Origin: ZC4RG30 sp049841155
GTDB lineage: Bacteria > Pseudomonadota > Gammaproteobacteria > Steroidobacterales > Steroidobacteraceae
Reading direction: 5' to 3'
Length of the DNA stretch: 64,000 bases
Assembly: GCA_049841155.1 (NCBI GenBank)
Contig: JASGHI010000004.1
Span: forward strand, 766,124 to 830,123
In this document: positions 47,984 through 58,453 of the stretch, in pieces
How positions within the stretch are numbered: position 1 is the stretch's first letter
Layout: each line of letters begins with the position of its first letter
Translations under genes and position numbers: made by a program
The notes under the pieces: model-generated
What the model saw: the letters and a program-made list of their open reading frames with translations, nothing else
The model's database searches: none
What the model was told of the DNA's origin: nothing

Positions 47984-49038
47984 GGAACCGGCTCTGCGCA
48001 AAGACCGGGGCAATGGCCGCCGTGGCCGTGCTGCTGCTGCTGGCGCTGCTCGCCGCGGGCGGGCCCTCCTTCTGGCGCGGCTATCTGGCCGCGATGACGG
48101 CGGGCAGTCCGTGGCTGCCCGCGTCGCGCATCGCTTCGGTGAAGGTGGCCGGCGGTGACGTATTTGCTCCGCCGCGTGCCGACGCCGGGATGGAGAACAT
48201 TGCGCCCGAAGCCATTGATGCCCTGCGCGCGCTGGCGCAGCAGCAGGGTGCGCTGCTGGTGCTGGTGCATCGCCACGGGCATCTCGTGGCGGAGTACTAC
48301 GGCGCCGGCCAGTCGGCCGCCACGCCGGTGGCCGGAGGAACATTGTCCCCGCTGCCCTGGGCGCTGGCCTGGGCCAGGCTTGCCGATTCCGGGCAGCTCG
48401 ATGCCGCATTCCTGAAGCGCGTGCTGGCGGCGCTGTACCCGGAAGCCGCAAGGCAGGAAACCTGGCGCAACCCCTGGTCGCGCGCCGCGGGGTTCCATTT
48501 CTCCGGGCGTCCGGATGCCGCCGAGGCGGCGCTGCCGGAGAAGCTGCGTTCCGTGGAGCTGCTCTCAGACCAGGTGTGGCGCGGCATCGGCGCGGCAGAT
48601 GCCGCCGTGCAGGTCGATGCTGCCGGCAGGCCGCGCGTCACCTGCTGCTTCGTGGCAGCGGCCGGCGACTGGATGCGTCTGGCCGACCTGCTGCTCCTGC
48701 AAGGTCAATACGCCGGTGAGCGCGTGGTCTCGCCGCAGTGGGTGCGCGAACTGCTGATGGCCGGCAACGCTTCCACGCCGCATCTGCCCTGGCTGCCCGC
48801 GCCTGCCGCGAACACCGGCGATGAACCGCCCGCCACGCGCGATGCGCTGGGCATTGATCTGCAGGCCGGCGCGCGCCTGTGGCTGTCGCCGCAGCGGGGC
48901 ATCGCCATGCTCTACATGGCGCGCCCGGGCAGTGCCCTTGCCGCAGATACCCAGCTGCCCAACCTGGTGTTCCGCGGCATCGTCGATCAGCAGCCTCCCG
49001 CGCCCGATGGCATCCACGCCGGCATGGTTGCGGAATGA
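47980..49038 (+). CDS. Beta-lactamase-fold serine hydrolase homologue lacking SxxK
   Basis: Protein of 352 residues with an N-terminal membrane anchor or signal (about 12-28). Its order of segments resembles class C beta-lactamase-related proteins: an early LVLVHRHGHLVAEYYGAG strand, then LADSGQLDAAFL, and the late WMRLADLLLLQGQYAGERVVSPQWV typical of the family. At the place of the catalytic Ser-x-x-Lys it has SPLP (123-126), so peptidase or esterase activity is unlikely. It overlaps the ModF-like gene by four bases and is probably an envelope protein of that operon. Family assignment is by pattern only. Confidence 0.65.
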   Translation: MRNRLCAKTGAMAAVAVLLLLALLAAGGPSFWRGYLAAMTAGSPWLPASRIASVKVAGGDVFAPPRADAGMENIAPEAIDALRALAQQQGALLVLVHRHGHLVAEYYGAGQSAATPVAGGTLSPLPWALAWARLADSGQLDAAFLKRVLAALYPEAARQETWRNPWSRAAGFHFSGRPDAAEAALPEKLRSVELLSDQVWRGIGAADAAVQVDAAGRPRVTCCFVAAAGDWMRLADLLLLQGQYAGERVVSPQWVRELLMAGNASTPHLPWLPAPAANTGDEPPATRDALGIDLQAGARLWLSPQRGIAMLYMARPGSALAADTQLPNLVFRGIVDQQPPAPDGIHAGMVAE

Positions 49039-49042
49039 TCCA

Positions 49043-49927
49043 TCAGAGCGCTATGCGTCCCTGAAGCACGATCACGGCGCCGCCGGCGATGGTCGTTGCC
49101 ACCGCCGCACCGCCGGCATCGCGCAGCACCTCCACGTCGATGCGGCTGGGCCGTTTCATGAAGCGGCCCTGCGCGCCGGTGAAGCGGTTCGATGCGGGCA
49201 GCAGGCCCAGCGCGGCGAAGTAGCAGCCCAGCATGCCGTGGGCGTTGCCGCTGGCCGGATCCTCGTCGATGCCCAGCGCCGGGCAGAACATGCGCGATTC
49301 GGTCAGGCAGCCTTCGGGCGCGCCCTCACGTGCGAACAGGAAGTAACCCTGTGCGCCGATCTGTGCCGACAGCCGCGCCAGTTCCGGCAGCCGCGGCGTG
49401 ACCTGCGCGAGGCTCGACGCCTGCGCAAGACCGATCACCAGCCGCGTGCCGGCGCTGCCGATGATCTGTGGAGGGCAGGCCGGATCGAGCGCGCCGGTGT
49501 CCAGTCCCAGCAGTTGCAGCACGGTGGCACATTCGTCGGCATCCGGATGACGGCCCAGCGGTGGCGCCGGCGCACGGATCGACAGGCGGCCGCCGTCCAG
49601 GGCGCGCACCTCGATGATGCCGTTGCGGCCGCGCTGGCGCCGCAGGGGCCGCGGGTCGCGCGCCTGCAGCACCGCATGTGCGGCGAGCGTGGCGTGGCCG
49701 ACGAAGGGCATCTCCTTGTGCGGCGTGAAGAAACGGATGGTGAGGTCGTGGTCATCGCCCTGCGGTGCGCCGACGAAGGCGGTGTCGCCGCTGTTGATCT
49801 CGCGCGCGATGAGCTGCATCTCTTCATCCGAGAGCGCCTCGGCACCCAGCACCACTCCGGCGGCATTGCCGCTGAAGCGCTGGGTGGTGAAGGCATCGAC
49901 CTGGAACACTTCCACGCTGCGCGTCAT
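49043..49927 (-). CDS. PhzF family isomerase-like protein
   Basis: Protein of 294 residues with the diaminopimelate-epimerase fold of PhzF and E. coli YddE. Motifs: VDAFTTQRFSGNAAGVVL, IRFFTPHKEMPFVGHATLAAHA, and GIDEDPASGNAHGMLG. The catalytic position of the SETAF motif is SGDTAF, with Asp48 instead of Glu. No phenazine genes are present, so it is one of the common PhzF homologues without a known substrate. Start MTRSVEVFQVDAF is family-like. It is divergent from the TPP riboswitch operon and convergent, four bases apart, with the serine-hydrolase-like gene. Confidence 0.9.
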   Translation of the reverse strand: MTRSVEVFQVDAFTTQRFSGNAAGVVLGAEALSDEEMQLIAREINSGDTAFVGAPQGDDHDLTIRFFTPHKEMPFVGHATLAAHAVLQARDPRPLRRQRGRNGIIEVRALDGGRLSIRAPAPPLGRHPDADECATVLQLLGLDTGALDPACPPQIIGSAGTRLVIGLAQASSLAQVTPRLPELARLSAQIGAQGYFLFAREGAPEGCLTESRMFCPALGIDEDPASGNAHGMLGCYFAALGLLPASNRFTGAQGRFMKRPSRIDVEVLRDAGGAAVATTIAGGAVIVLQGRIAL

Positions 49928-49984
49928 CGTTGCATCGACTCCCTGCGGCTTGCATTGCAGGACCGTGACGCTAACATACGCGCT

Positions 49985-50078
49985 CACCTTGGGGCGGCTC
50001 ACGCTTGAGCCTGAGATGCCGGATGCGCCGGCTGACCCGTTGAACCTGATCCGGTTAATACCGGCGGAGGGAGTGGGT
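49985..50078 (+). ncRNA. TPP riboswitch (THI element)
   Basis: Conserved core readable in order: GGGG, a P3 stem GGCTC/GAGCC, CTGAGA at 50011-50016, an extra GCCGG/CCGGC stem, ACCCGTTGAACCTGATCCGG (50035-50054), TTAATACCGGCGGAGGGAG, the THI-box sequence. The last element contains the Shine-Dalgarno region and P1 closes within eight bases of the ATG at 50079, so TPP binding should hide the ribosome site and switch off translation of the thiamine transport genes downstream. Confidence 0.95.
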
Positions 50079-52142
50079 ATGAGTCGTCGTCTGTCCGTTC
50101 TGGCCATTGGCCTTTTCCCCTTTGCGTTGTCGTTCGCGGCGGTCGCCGCGGATGCGCCCGATGATCTCGACGAGATCGTGGTCACCGCACGGCTGATCCA
50201 AACGCCGCTGTCGCATCTGCCCGCCAGCGCCAGCGTGCTCGATGCGCGCGTCCTCGAAGACACCGGCGTTGCGCATTTCGGCGATGTGCTGGGCCAGATT
50301 CCCAACCTCGGTTTCGCGGGCGGCACTTCGCGGCCACGCTATTTCCAGATCCGCGGCATCGGCGAGTTGGAGCAGTACGAGGGCGCGCCGAATCCTTCGG
50401 TGGGCTTCCTCATCGACGACATCGACTTCTCGGGCATCGCCATGCCGGCCTCGCTGTTCGACCTGGCGCGTGCCGAAGTGCTGCGCGGGCCGCAGGGCAC
50501 GACTTATGGCGCCAATGCGCTCGCCGGCCTCATCAGCCTGCGCTCGCAGGCGCCGCAGCCGGGTTTTGCCGTCGGCGGCGAACTGGAGGCCGGTGACTAC
50601 GGCAGCTTCGGCGGCGGGCTGGTGCTCAACAATTCGCTGGGGGAGTCCACGGCGTGGCGCCTGGCGCTGCACCGCTACCGCAGCGATGGCTTCCGCCATA
50701 ACGCCTTCCTCGATCGCGACGACACCAACGGCATCGACGAGAGCCTCGCGCGGCTGAAGCTGCACAGCGCACTGTCGCCGGACCTCACGCTCGATGCCAC
50801 GCTGCTGCTGGCCGATTCGGACAATGGCTACGATGCCTGGTCGCTGGACAACAGCCGCATTACGCAGTCGGACCGTCCGGGCGTGGACCAGCAGCGCTCG
50901 CGCGCGCTGGCGCTGGCCTTCGACTACACCGGCTGGCAGGGCTTCCGGCTTCGCAGCGTCACCACGCTGCTGCTCGCCGATTCGCGCTACGCCTTCGACG
51001 GCGACTGGGGCAACGATGCCTTCTGGGGCGAGAACGGGCCCTATGATTTCTACGAGACCATCGGCCGCGAGCGTCGCAACTTCAGCCAGGAGCTGCGGCT
51101 CTCGGGCGGCACCGCCGCCACGCGCTGGGTCACCGGCCTGTACGCGCTGCGCCTGGCCGAGGATTACGATTTTCTCGATCTCGACAACGGCGCGGTGTCG
51201 CGCCAGCTTGCCAGCAACTACCGCGCGGTCAACGCCGCACTGTACGGGCAGGTCGACCATGACTGGTCGCCGGCCCTGAGCCTGTCCGCCGGTCTGCGCC
51301 TGGAGCGCCGCGACGCGCGCTACCGCGACAGCAACCAGCTCGCCGCCGACCCCGTGGACAACATGGTCGGCGGCCATCTGGCCCTGACCTGGCATGCCGC
51401 CGAGGGCCGCGACTACTACGCGGCACTGACGCGGGGCTACAAGGCCGGCGGCATCAACACCGGCATCCTGCTGCCGCCCGACAAGCGCACCTTCGATCCC
51501 GAATCGCTGTGGAATGCCGAGCTCGGCCTGCGCACGCGCTCGGCTGCCGGCCATCTCGAATCGCAGACCAGCCTGTTCTACATGCGGCGCGGCAACCAGC
51601 AGGTTTCCAGCTCCGTGCAGGCCGATCCTGCCGATCCGCTGACCTTCATCCTGCTCACGGACAATGCGGCGCGCGGCGAGAACTACGGGCTCGAAAGCCA
51701 GTGGCGCTGGCAGGCGCTGCCCGCGCTCACCCTGGGTGCCAATGCCGCATGGCTGCATGCGCGCTTCCTCGACTACACGCTGGATGGCCGCGTGCTCGAT
51801 GGCCGCGCGCCGCCGCATGCGCCGCAGTACCAGCTCGGGCTGTGGGCATTGCTGCGGCATCCCGATGGCTGGTTCGCGCGCGTGGACTGGCAGGCCAGCG
51901 ACGGTTTCTATTTCGGCGTCAGCGACGATGAGCGCGCGCCGGCCTGGCAGCTGGCGAACCTGCGCCTGGGCTACGAGACGGGGCGCTGGTCAGCGAGCCT
52001 GTGGGTGCGCAACCTCTTCAACGAGCAGTACGCGGTGCGCGGCTTCTTCTTCGGCAACGAGCCGCCGGACTGGACGCCCAAGCGCTACATCCAGAATGGC
52101 GATCCCCGGCAGTGGGGAGTGAAGATCAGCTACTCGCCGTGA
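50079..52142 (+). CDS. TonB-dependent outer membrane receptor, probably for thiamine
   Basis: Receptor of 687 residues. Signal peptide (to about 24), TonB-box-like DEIVVTA (31-37), plug domain (about 45-155; RYFQIRGIGELEQYEGAPNP, EVLRGPQGTTYGANALAG) and a beta-barrel ending in an aromatic-rich strand (PRQWGVKISYSP). It should carry its ligand across the outer membrane with TonB energy. Control by a TPP riboswitch and the following PnuC-type transporter and kinase make thiamine or a phosphate ester the likely ligand; a receptor of this kind is known from comparative genomics. The start sits directly after the riboswitch. Confidence 0.9.
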   Translation: MSRRLSVLAIGLFPFALSFAAVAADAPDDLDEIVVTARLIQTPLSHLPASASVLDARVLEDTGVAHFGDVLGQIPNLGFAGGTSRPRYFQIRGIGELEQYEGAPNPSVGFLIDDIDFSGIAMPASLFDLARAEVLRGPQGTTYGANALAGLISLRSQAPQPGFAVGGELEAGDYGSFGGGLVLNNSLGESTAWRLALHRYRSDGFRHNAFLDRDDTNGIDESLARLKLHSALSPDLTLDATLLLADSDNGYDAWSLDNSRITQSDRPGVDQQRSRALALAFDYTGWQGFRLRSVTTLLLADSRYAFDGDWGNDAFWGENGPYDFYETIGRERRNFSQELRLSGGTAATRWVTGLYALRLAEDYDFLDLDNGAVSRQLASNYRAVNAALYGQVDHDWSPALSLSAGLRLERRDARYRDSNQLAADPVDNMVGGHLALTWHAAEGRDYYAALTRGYKAGGINTGILLPPDKRTFDPESLWNAELGLRTRSAAGHLESQTSLFYMRRGNQQVSSSVQADPADPLTFILLTDNAARGENYGLESQWRWQALPALTLGANAAWLHARFLDYTLDGRVLDGRAPPHAPQYQLGLWALLRHPDGWFARVDWQASDGFYFGVSDDERAPAWQLANLRLGYETGRWSASLWVRNLFNEQYAVRGFFFGNEPPDWTPKRYIQNGDPRQWGVKISYSP

Positions 52143-52717
52143 TGAGCGATGTCGCCGAATGGGTGTCCACGGCACTGGGTCTGGCCTATGTGCTGTTCAT
52201 CATGCGCCGCAGCCGCTGGGGGTGGGTGGCCGGCGGCGCAAGCTCGCTGCTGCTGATGGGGCTCGCGATCCAGGCCCGCCTGCCCATGCAGGGCCTGCTG
52301 CAGTTCGGCTATGTGGTGCTCGCCGTCTATGGCTGGATGACCTGGAGCCGTCCGGCCGCAGCCCCTGCCATCGGCACCTGGCCGCTGCGCCATCACCTGC
52401 TGGCCGTCGGCGCCTGCGTGCTGCTGGCGCTGGCCCTTGCGCCGCTGCTGCGCGCCAGCGGCGGATCGGACTGGCCGTTTCTGGATCCACTGATCGCCGC
52501 GCTGGGGCTATTCGCAAGCTGGCTCACCGCGCGGGTGAAGCTCGAGAACTGGGTGTACTGGATCGGCATCGACTCGGTGTCGCTGTACCTGTTCGCGGTG
52601 CAGGGGCTGTACGTGGTGGCGCTGCTGTTCCTCGTCTACCTGGGCCTCGCCGCTGCGGGCCTGGTCAGCTGGCGGCGGCAATGGCAGGCGCAGCAGCGCA
52701 AGGGGCAGGCGGCATGA
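52142..52717 (+). CDS. pnuT: PnuC-family vitamin transporter, probably PnuT (thiamine)
   Basis: Inner membrane protein of 191 residues with about seven hydrophobic helices. The C-terminal half has the PnuC signature (FASWLTARVKLENWVYWIGI, then VQGLYVVALLFLVYLGLAAAGLVSW). PnuC proteins are facilitators that work by metabolic trapping, needing a kinase to phosphorylate the vitamin inside. Under a TPP riboswitch and before a kinase gene it should be the thiamine form, PnuT, rather than the nicotinamide riboside form. Start ATG 52142 overlaps the receptor stop by one base. Confidence 0.87.
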   Translation: MSDVAEWVSTALGLAYVLFIMRRSRWGWVAGGASSLLLMGLAIQARLPMQGLLQFGYVVLAVYGWMTWSRPAAAPAIGTWPLRHHLLAVGACVLLALALAPLLRASGGSDWPFLDPLIAALGLFASWLTARVKLENWVYWIGIDSVSLYLFAVQGLYVVALLFLVYLGLAAAGLVSWRRQWQAQQRKGQAA

Positions 52718-53511
52718 TCGACCCGGCCGTTCTCGCCCGCGTACCGGGCTGCGAAGACGGCCGGCCGCCGCGCGTGCAGCGGCCCTTGCCCGGCGGCCGC
52801 GGCTGCAACGACATCCGTTACCTTGAAACCGGCGCCGGCCGTTTCGTGCTGCGCACGCGCCTGGCGCCGCTGCAGCGGCCGGGCGCCGATCCGCTGCGGG
52901 AGCTGGCTTGCCATCGTGCGGCGGCTGCGGCGGACCTTGCGCCGCGGGTGCTGGCCGCAGCCCCGGACGGCGGCTGGATCCTGATGGAGTGGCTGGACGG
53001 CAGGCTGTGGCGCGAGGCCGACCTTGCCGATGCCGCAGCCATCGACCATCTGGGGCAGCGCCTGGCGCGCCTGCACGCGCTTGCGGTGCCGGCGGGGGCG
53101 CCCTTCGATGCGCTGGACTATGCGCGGGCGCAGCAGCGGCTGATCCACGAGCAGTGGCCGCAACGGGCAGCAGAGGCAGCGAGGCAGGTGGAATCGCTGT
53201 ACGGGGAGCTGGCCGCGCCGACCGGTCCGCCGATCCGCGCCGCCATCTGCCACGGCGACCTGCAGATGGCCAACTGCATCGGCGATCCGCTGCGCTTCGT
53301 CGATTGGGAATACGCGCAGATCGCCGATCCGGCCTATGACCTGGCCTGTCTTCTCACCTATTACCCGCAGCTGCAGCCGCATCTACAGCGGCTGCTGGCC
53401 GCGGCCGGGCTGGCGGGCCCCGACGACCAGGCGCGCGTTGCGGCCCAGTGCCGCCTCTTTGCCATCCTGAATCGCCTGTGGGCGCTGGCGCATCTGACCG
53501 ACGCTGGATAA
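52714..53511 (+). CDS. APH-fold kinase, probably thiamine kinase
   Basis: Aminoglycoside-phosphotransferase/choline-kinase fold protein of 265 residues. Catalytic motifs are HGDLQMAN and the metal-binding VDWEYAQIADPAYDLA; the N-lobe has PGGRGCNDIRYLE and RFVLRTRLA. Start overlaps the pnuT stop (ATGA at 52714-52717). Placed third in a TPP-regulated operon after PnuT, it most likely phosphorylates thiamine and so traps it in the cell, the job of ThiK in E. coli. A choline or ethanolamine kinase is the alternative by fold alone. Confidence 0.87.
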   Translation: MIDPAVLARVPGCEDGRPPRVQRPLPGGRGCNDIRYLETGAGRFVLRTRLAPLQRPGADPLRELACHRAAAAADLAPRVLAAAPDGGWILMEWLDGRLWREADLADAAAIDHLGQRLARLHALAVPAGAPFDALDYARAQQRLIHEQWPQRAAEAARQVESLYGELAAPTGPPIRAAICHGDLQMANCIGDPLRFVDWEYAQIADPAYDLACLLTYYPQLQPHLQRLLAAAGLAGPDDQARVAAQCRLFAILNRLWALAHLTDAG

Positions 53512-53543
53512 CTGCGGTTCCGCCCGGCAAAATAACCTGTTAC

Positions 53544-53557
53544 CCGCCTCAAGGCGG
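53544..53557 (+). terminator. Small hairpin after the thiamine operon
   Basis: CCGCCT-CA-AGGCGG, a 6-bp stem 33 bases after the kinase stop and 21 bases before the ferredoxin ATG. It may end the thiamine operon or lie in the ferredoxin leader; no T-run is present. Confidence 0.3.
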
Positions 53558-53578
53558 TACGGAGGCTGGGCGAGATTC

Positions 53579-53894
53579 ATGGCGGTGATCAAGGTGACGG
53601 ATCGGGACGGCATCGAGCACGACGTCGATGCGAAGACGGGCTTCACGCTGATGGAGAACCTGCGCGACCTGGAATACGGGGTTGCGGCAGTGTGCGGCGG
53701 GATGTGCGCCTGCGCCACCTGCCATGTGTACATCGATCCCGGAATGGTTCGACCGCCTGCCGGCCCGGCACTCCGACGAGTTCGACATGCTGCGGGAGCT
53801 GTCCACCTACCGGGACAATTCGCGGCTGTCCTGCCAGATCAAGTTCACCGCGGATCTGGCCGGCCTGAAGCTGCGCATTGCGGACGACGAGTAA
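53579..53894 (+). pseudogene. 2Fe-2S ferredoxin (adrenodoxin type), frameshifted
   Basis: The first 53 or so residues read as an adrenodoxin-type ferredoxin, with Cys39, Cys45 and Cys48 in CGGMCACATC. The rest, including the fourth cysteine (RLSCQIKF), continues in another frame (EWFDRLPARHSDEFDMLREL) to the TAA at 53892. Removing one C from CCC at 53738-53740 joins the halves into a normal protein of about 104 residues. All cluster ligands are intact, so a sequencing error is likely. It would carry electrons to monooxygenases or iron-sulfur assembly. Confidence 0.87.
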
Positions 53895-53901
53895 CGCCGC
53901 G

Positions 53902-54858
53902 GTGAAGCAGCCCGTGCTCAGGAGCGGCCACGCACTCATCTGCGGCTCCATGGCCTACGACACCATCATGGTGTTCCAGGACCAGTTCAAGAACCACCTG
54001 CTGCCCGACAAGCTGCACATGCTCAATGTGTCCTTCCTGGTGCCGCAGATGCGGCGCGAGTTCGGCGGCTGCGCGGGCAACATCGCCTACAACCTGAAGC
54101 TGCTGGGCGACGTGGGGCATGTGATGGCGACGGTCGGCCACGACTTCGGCCCCTATGCGCAATGGCTGGAGCGCCACGGCATGCCGCGCGAGCACATCCG
54201 CGTGCTCGCCGACGAGCACACCGGCCAGGCCTTCATCACCACCGACCTGGACAACAACCAGATCACGGCCTTCCATCCCGGTGCCATGGGGCAGTCGCAC
54301 CTGAACAAGGTGGGGGATGCGGGCCACGTGGCGCTGGGCATCGTGGCGCCGGACGGGCGCGACGGCATGATCCAGCACGCCGAACAGTTCGCGGCCGCGG
54401 GCATTCCCTTCATCTTCGATCCGGGCCAGGGCCTGCCCATGTTCGGCGGCGAGGATCTGCGCCGCTTCATCGATGCGGCCAGCTGGGTCACGGTCAACGA
54501 ATACGAATGGAGCCTGATGGCCGAGCGCACCGGCTGGAACGAGGCCGAGGTGGCCTCCCGTGTGGCTGCGCTCATCGTCACCCGCGGCGGCGAGGGTTCG
54601 GTGATCCACACTGGCGGCGAGCGGCTGCACATTCCCACGGCGCCGGCGCGCGCCGTGGTCGATCCCACCGGCTGCGGCGATGCCTACCGTGCCGGGCTGA
54701 TCCACGGCCTGCTGCATGGCTACGACTGGGAGCAGACCGGGCGCGTAGCCTCGCTGATGGGTTCGCTGAAGATTGAATCCCGCGGCACCCAGAATCATCA
54801 TTTCACGCGCGGCGAGTTCGTCGCGCGCTACGAAAGCCTGTTCGGCAAATTCCGCTAG
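53902..54858 (+). CDS. PfkB family kinase, probably adenosine kinase
   Basis: Ribokinase-fold enzyme of 318 residues. N-terminal GSMAYDTIMVF, the GGCAGNIAYNLKLLG motif, and signature 2 with the anion hole and catalytic Asp (DPTGCGDAYRAGL). Start is GTG 53902 (MKQPVLRSG), seven bases after the ferredoxin stop; a TTG at 53878 is possible. It stands just before metK and ahcY; AhcY releases adenosine, which must be removed, so adenosine kinase is the best guess. A sugar kinase cannot be excluded from the fold alone. Confidence 0.87.
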   Translation: MKQPVLRSGHALICGSMAYDTIMVFQDQFKNHLLPDKLHMLNVSFLVPQMRREFGGCAGNIAYNLKLLGDVGHVMATVGHDFGPYAQWLERHGMPREHIRVLADEHTGQAFITTDLDNNQITAFHPGAMGQSHLNKVGDAGHVALGIVAPDGRDGMIQHAEQFAAAGIPFIFDPGQGLPMFGGEDLRRFIDAASWVTVNEYEWSLMAERTGWNEAEVASRVAALIVTRGGEGSVIHTGGERLHIPTAPARAVVDPTGCGDAYRAGLIHGLLHGYDWEQTGRVASLMGSLKIESRGTQNHHFTRGEFVARYESLFGKFR

Positions 54859-54876
54859 CTTCACCCTGGAATATCC

Positions 54877-56055
<1,179 letters not shown>

Positions 56056-56073
56056 TTTCTTGCAAGGCTCTGT

Positions 56074-56147
56074 CCGCCGAGGAGCGCTGCAGCGTCCCGT
56101 TAGGGGCGCGAGGCTCGGCGGGCAGGCCAGGTTCGTGAACGGCGCTC
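56074..56147 (+). ncRNA. SAH riboswitch (ahcY motif)
   Basis: P1 is a perfect CCGCCGAG (56074-56081) / CTCGGCGG (56114-56121) stem that can extend outward. The conserved GAGGAGCGCTGC follows the first arm, and GAGCGC (56082-56087) can pair with GCGCTC (56142-56147) to form the pseudoknot. These match the SAH riboswitch consensus. It lies 30 bp before ahcY and turns expression on when S-adenosylhomocysteine rises. It sits downstream of metK, so metK is not controlled by it unless transcribed from here. Confidence 0.93.
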
Positions 56148-56177
56148 TCTTCACCCCACATGATGGAGAGTCAATCC

Positions 56178-57593
<1,416 letters not shown>

Positions 57594-57612
57594 CCGGCGG
57601 AACGGGCGGCCC

Positions 57613-57638
57613 GGGCGCCGGCGGTATCGCCGTCGCCC
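57613..57638 (+). terminator. Possible hairpin terminator after ahcY
   Basis: GGGCG-CC-GGCG-GTAT-CGCC-GT-CGCCC, an interrupted 9-bp stem with a 4-base loop, starts 20 bases after the ahcY stop. It lacks a T-run, so it is a weak candidate. Confidence 0.35.
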
Positions 57639-57700
57639 ACCGCCGACATCGGAATGCGCCGACAGACGCGCGCCATTGCGGCATGGCATGCTCTGCAACC

Positions 57701-58453
57701 ATGCGCAGGATCCGACGCCGCCTGACCAAGCTGGCCTTTGCGCTGTGCAGCCTGGGCCTGGGTACTTCAATGGGAGCACCCCCGTCCGTGCAGCCGCGTT
57801 CGGTGTCTCCCGCCGACTCGCGCTGGAAGGCCAGTTTCGATGCCTTTGCCGCCGCCGACCGCCAGCAGGCGCCCGCGCCCGGCGGCATCCTGTTCGTGGG
57901 CAGCTCCTCCATCCGCCTGTGGGACGGGCTGGAGCGGGATTTCCAGGGCAACCCGGTGCTCAAGCGCGGCTTCGGCGGCTCGCGCATGGTGGATGTGGCG
58001 GCCCATGTGGACCAGCTGGTGCTGCCCTACAAGCCGCGCCTGATCGTCGTCTACGCCGGCGACAATGATCTGGCCGAGGGTCGCACGCCGCAGCAGGTAC
58101 TCGAGAGCTTCCAGCAGTTCGTCGAGCGCGTGCGCGCGCAGCTGCCGGATACGCGCATCGCCTTCCTGTCGATCAAGCCCAGCCCGCGGCGTGCTGCGCT
58201 GATGCCGCAGGCCATGCAGGCCAATGCGCTGGTCGCCTCTTATGCCGCGGCCACGCCCAACCTGGACTTCATCGATGTCTATTCGCGCATGCTGGATGGG
58301 GAAGGCCGGCCGCGCGGCGACCTGTATGGTAGCGATGCGCTGCACCTGAACGAAGCCGGCTATGCGCTGTGGCGTTCGGCCATCGCGCCCCACCTGGAAT
58401 TGCCGGCCCAGACGCTCAGCGCGCCAGGGGTGGCAGCGGCTGCAGGACGCTGA
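57701..58453 (+). CDS. SGNH/GDSL hydrolase family protein
   Basis: Secreted-looking hydrolase of 250 residues. A signal peptide (about 1-30, RRIRRRLTKLAFALCSLGLG) leads into the SGNH fold: block I VGSSSIRLWDGL (catalytic Ser, near residue 72), block II GFGGSR, block III YAGDNDL, and block V DALHLNEAGY with Asp and His. It probably removes acyl or acetyl groups from sugars or lipids in the periplasm. Start MRRIRRRLTK at 57701. The last 38 bases overlap the convergent opgC-like gene. Confidence 0.9.
   Translation: MRRIRRRLTKLAFALCSLGLGTSMGAPPSVQPRSVSPADSRWKASFDAFAAADRQQAPAPGGILFVGSSSIRLWDGLERDFQGNPVLKRGFGGSRMVDVAAHVDQLVLPYKPRLIVVYAGDNDLAEGRTPQQVLESFQQFVERVRAQLPDTRIAFLSIKPSPRRAALMPQAMQANALVASYAAATPNLDFIDVYSRMLDGEGRPRGDLYGSDALHLNEAGYALWRSAIAPHLELPAQTLSAPGVAAAAGR

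Noticed and set aside
47980..49927. Phenazine biosynthesis locus suggested by PhzF
   Set aside because: No other phz genes are present, and PhzF homologues are widespread without phenazines.
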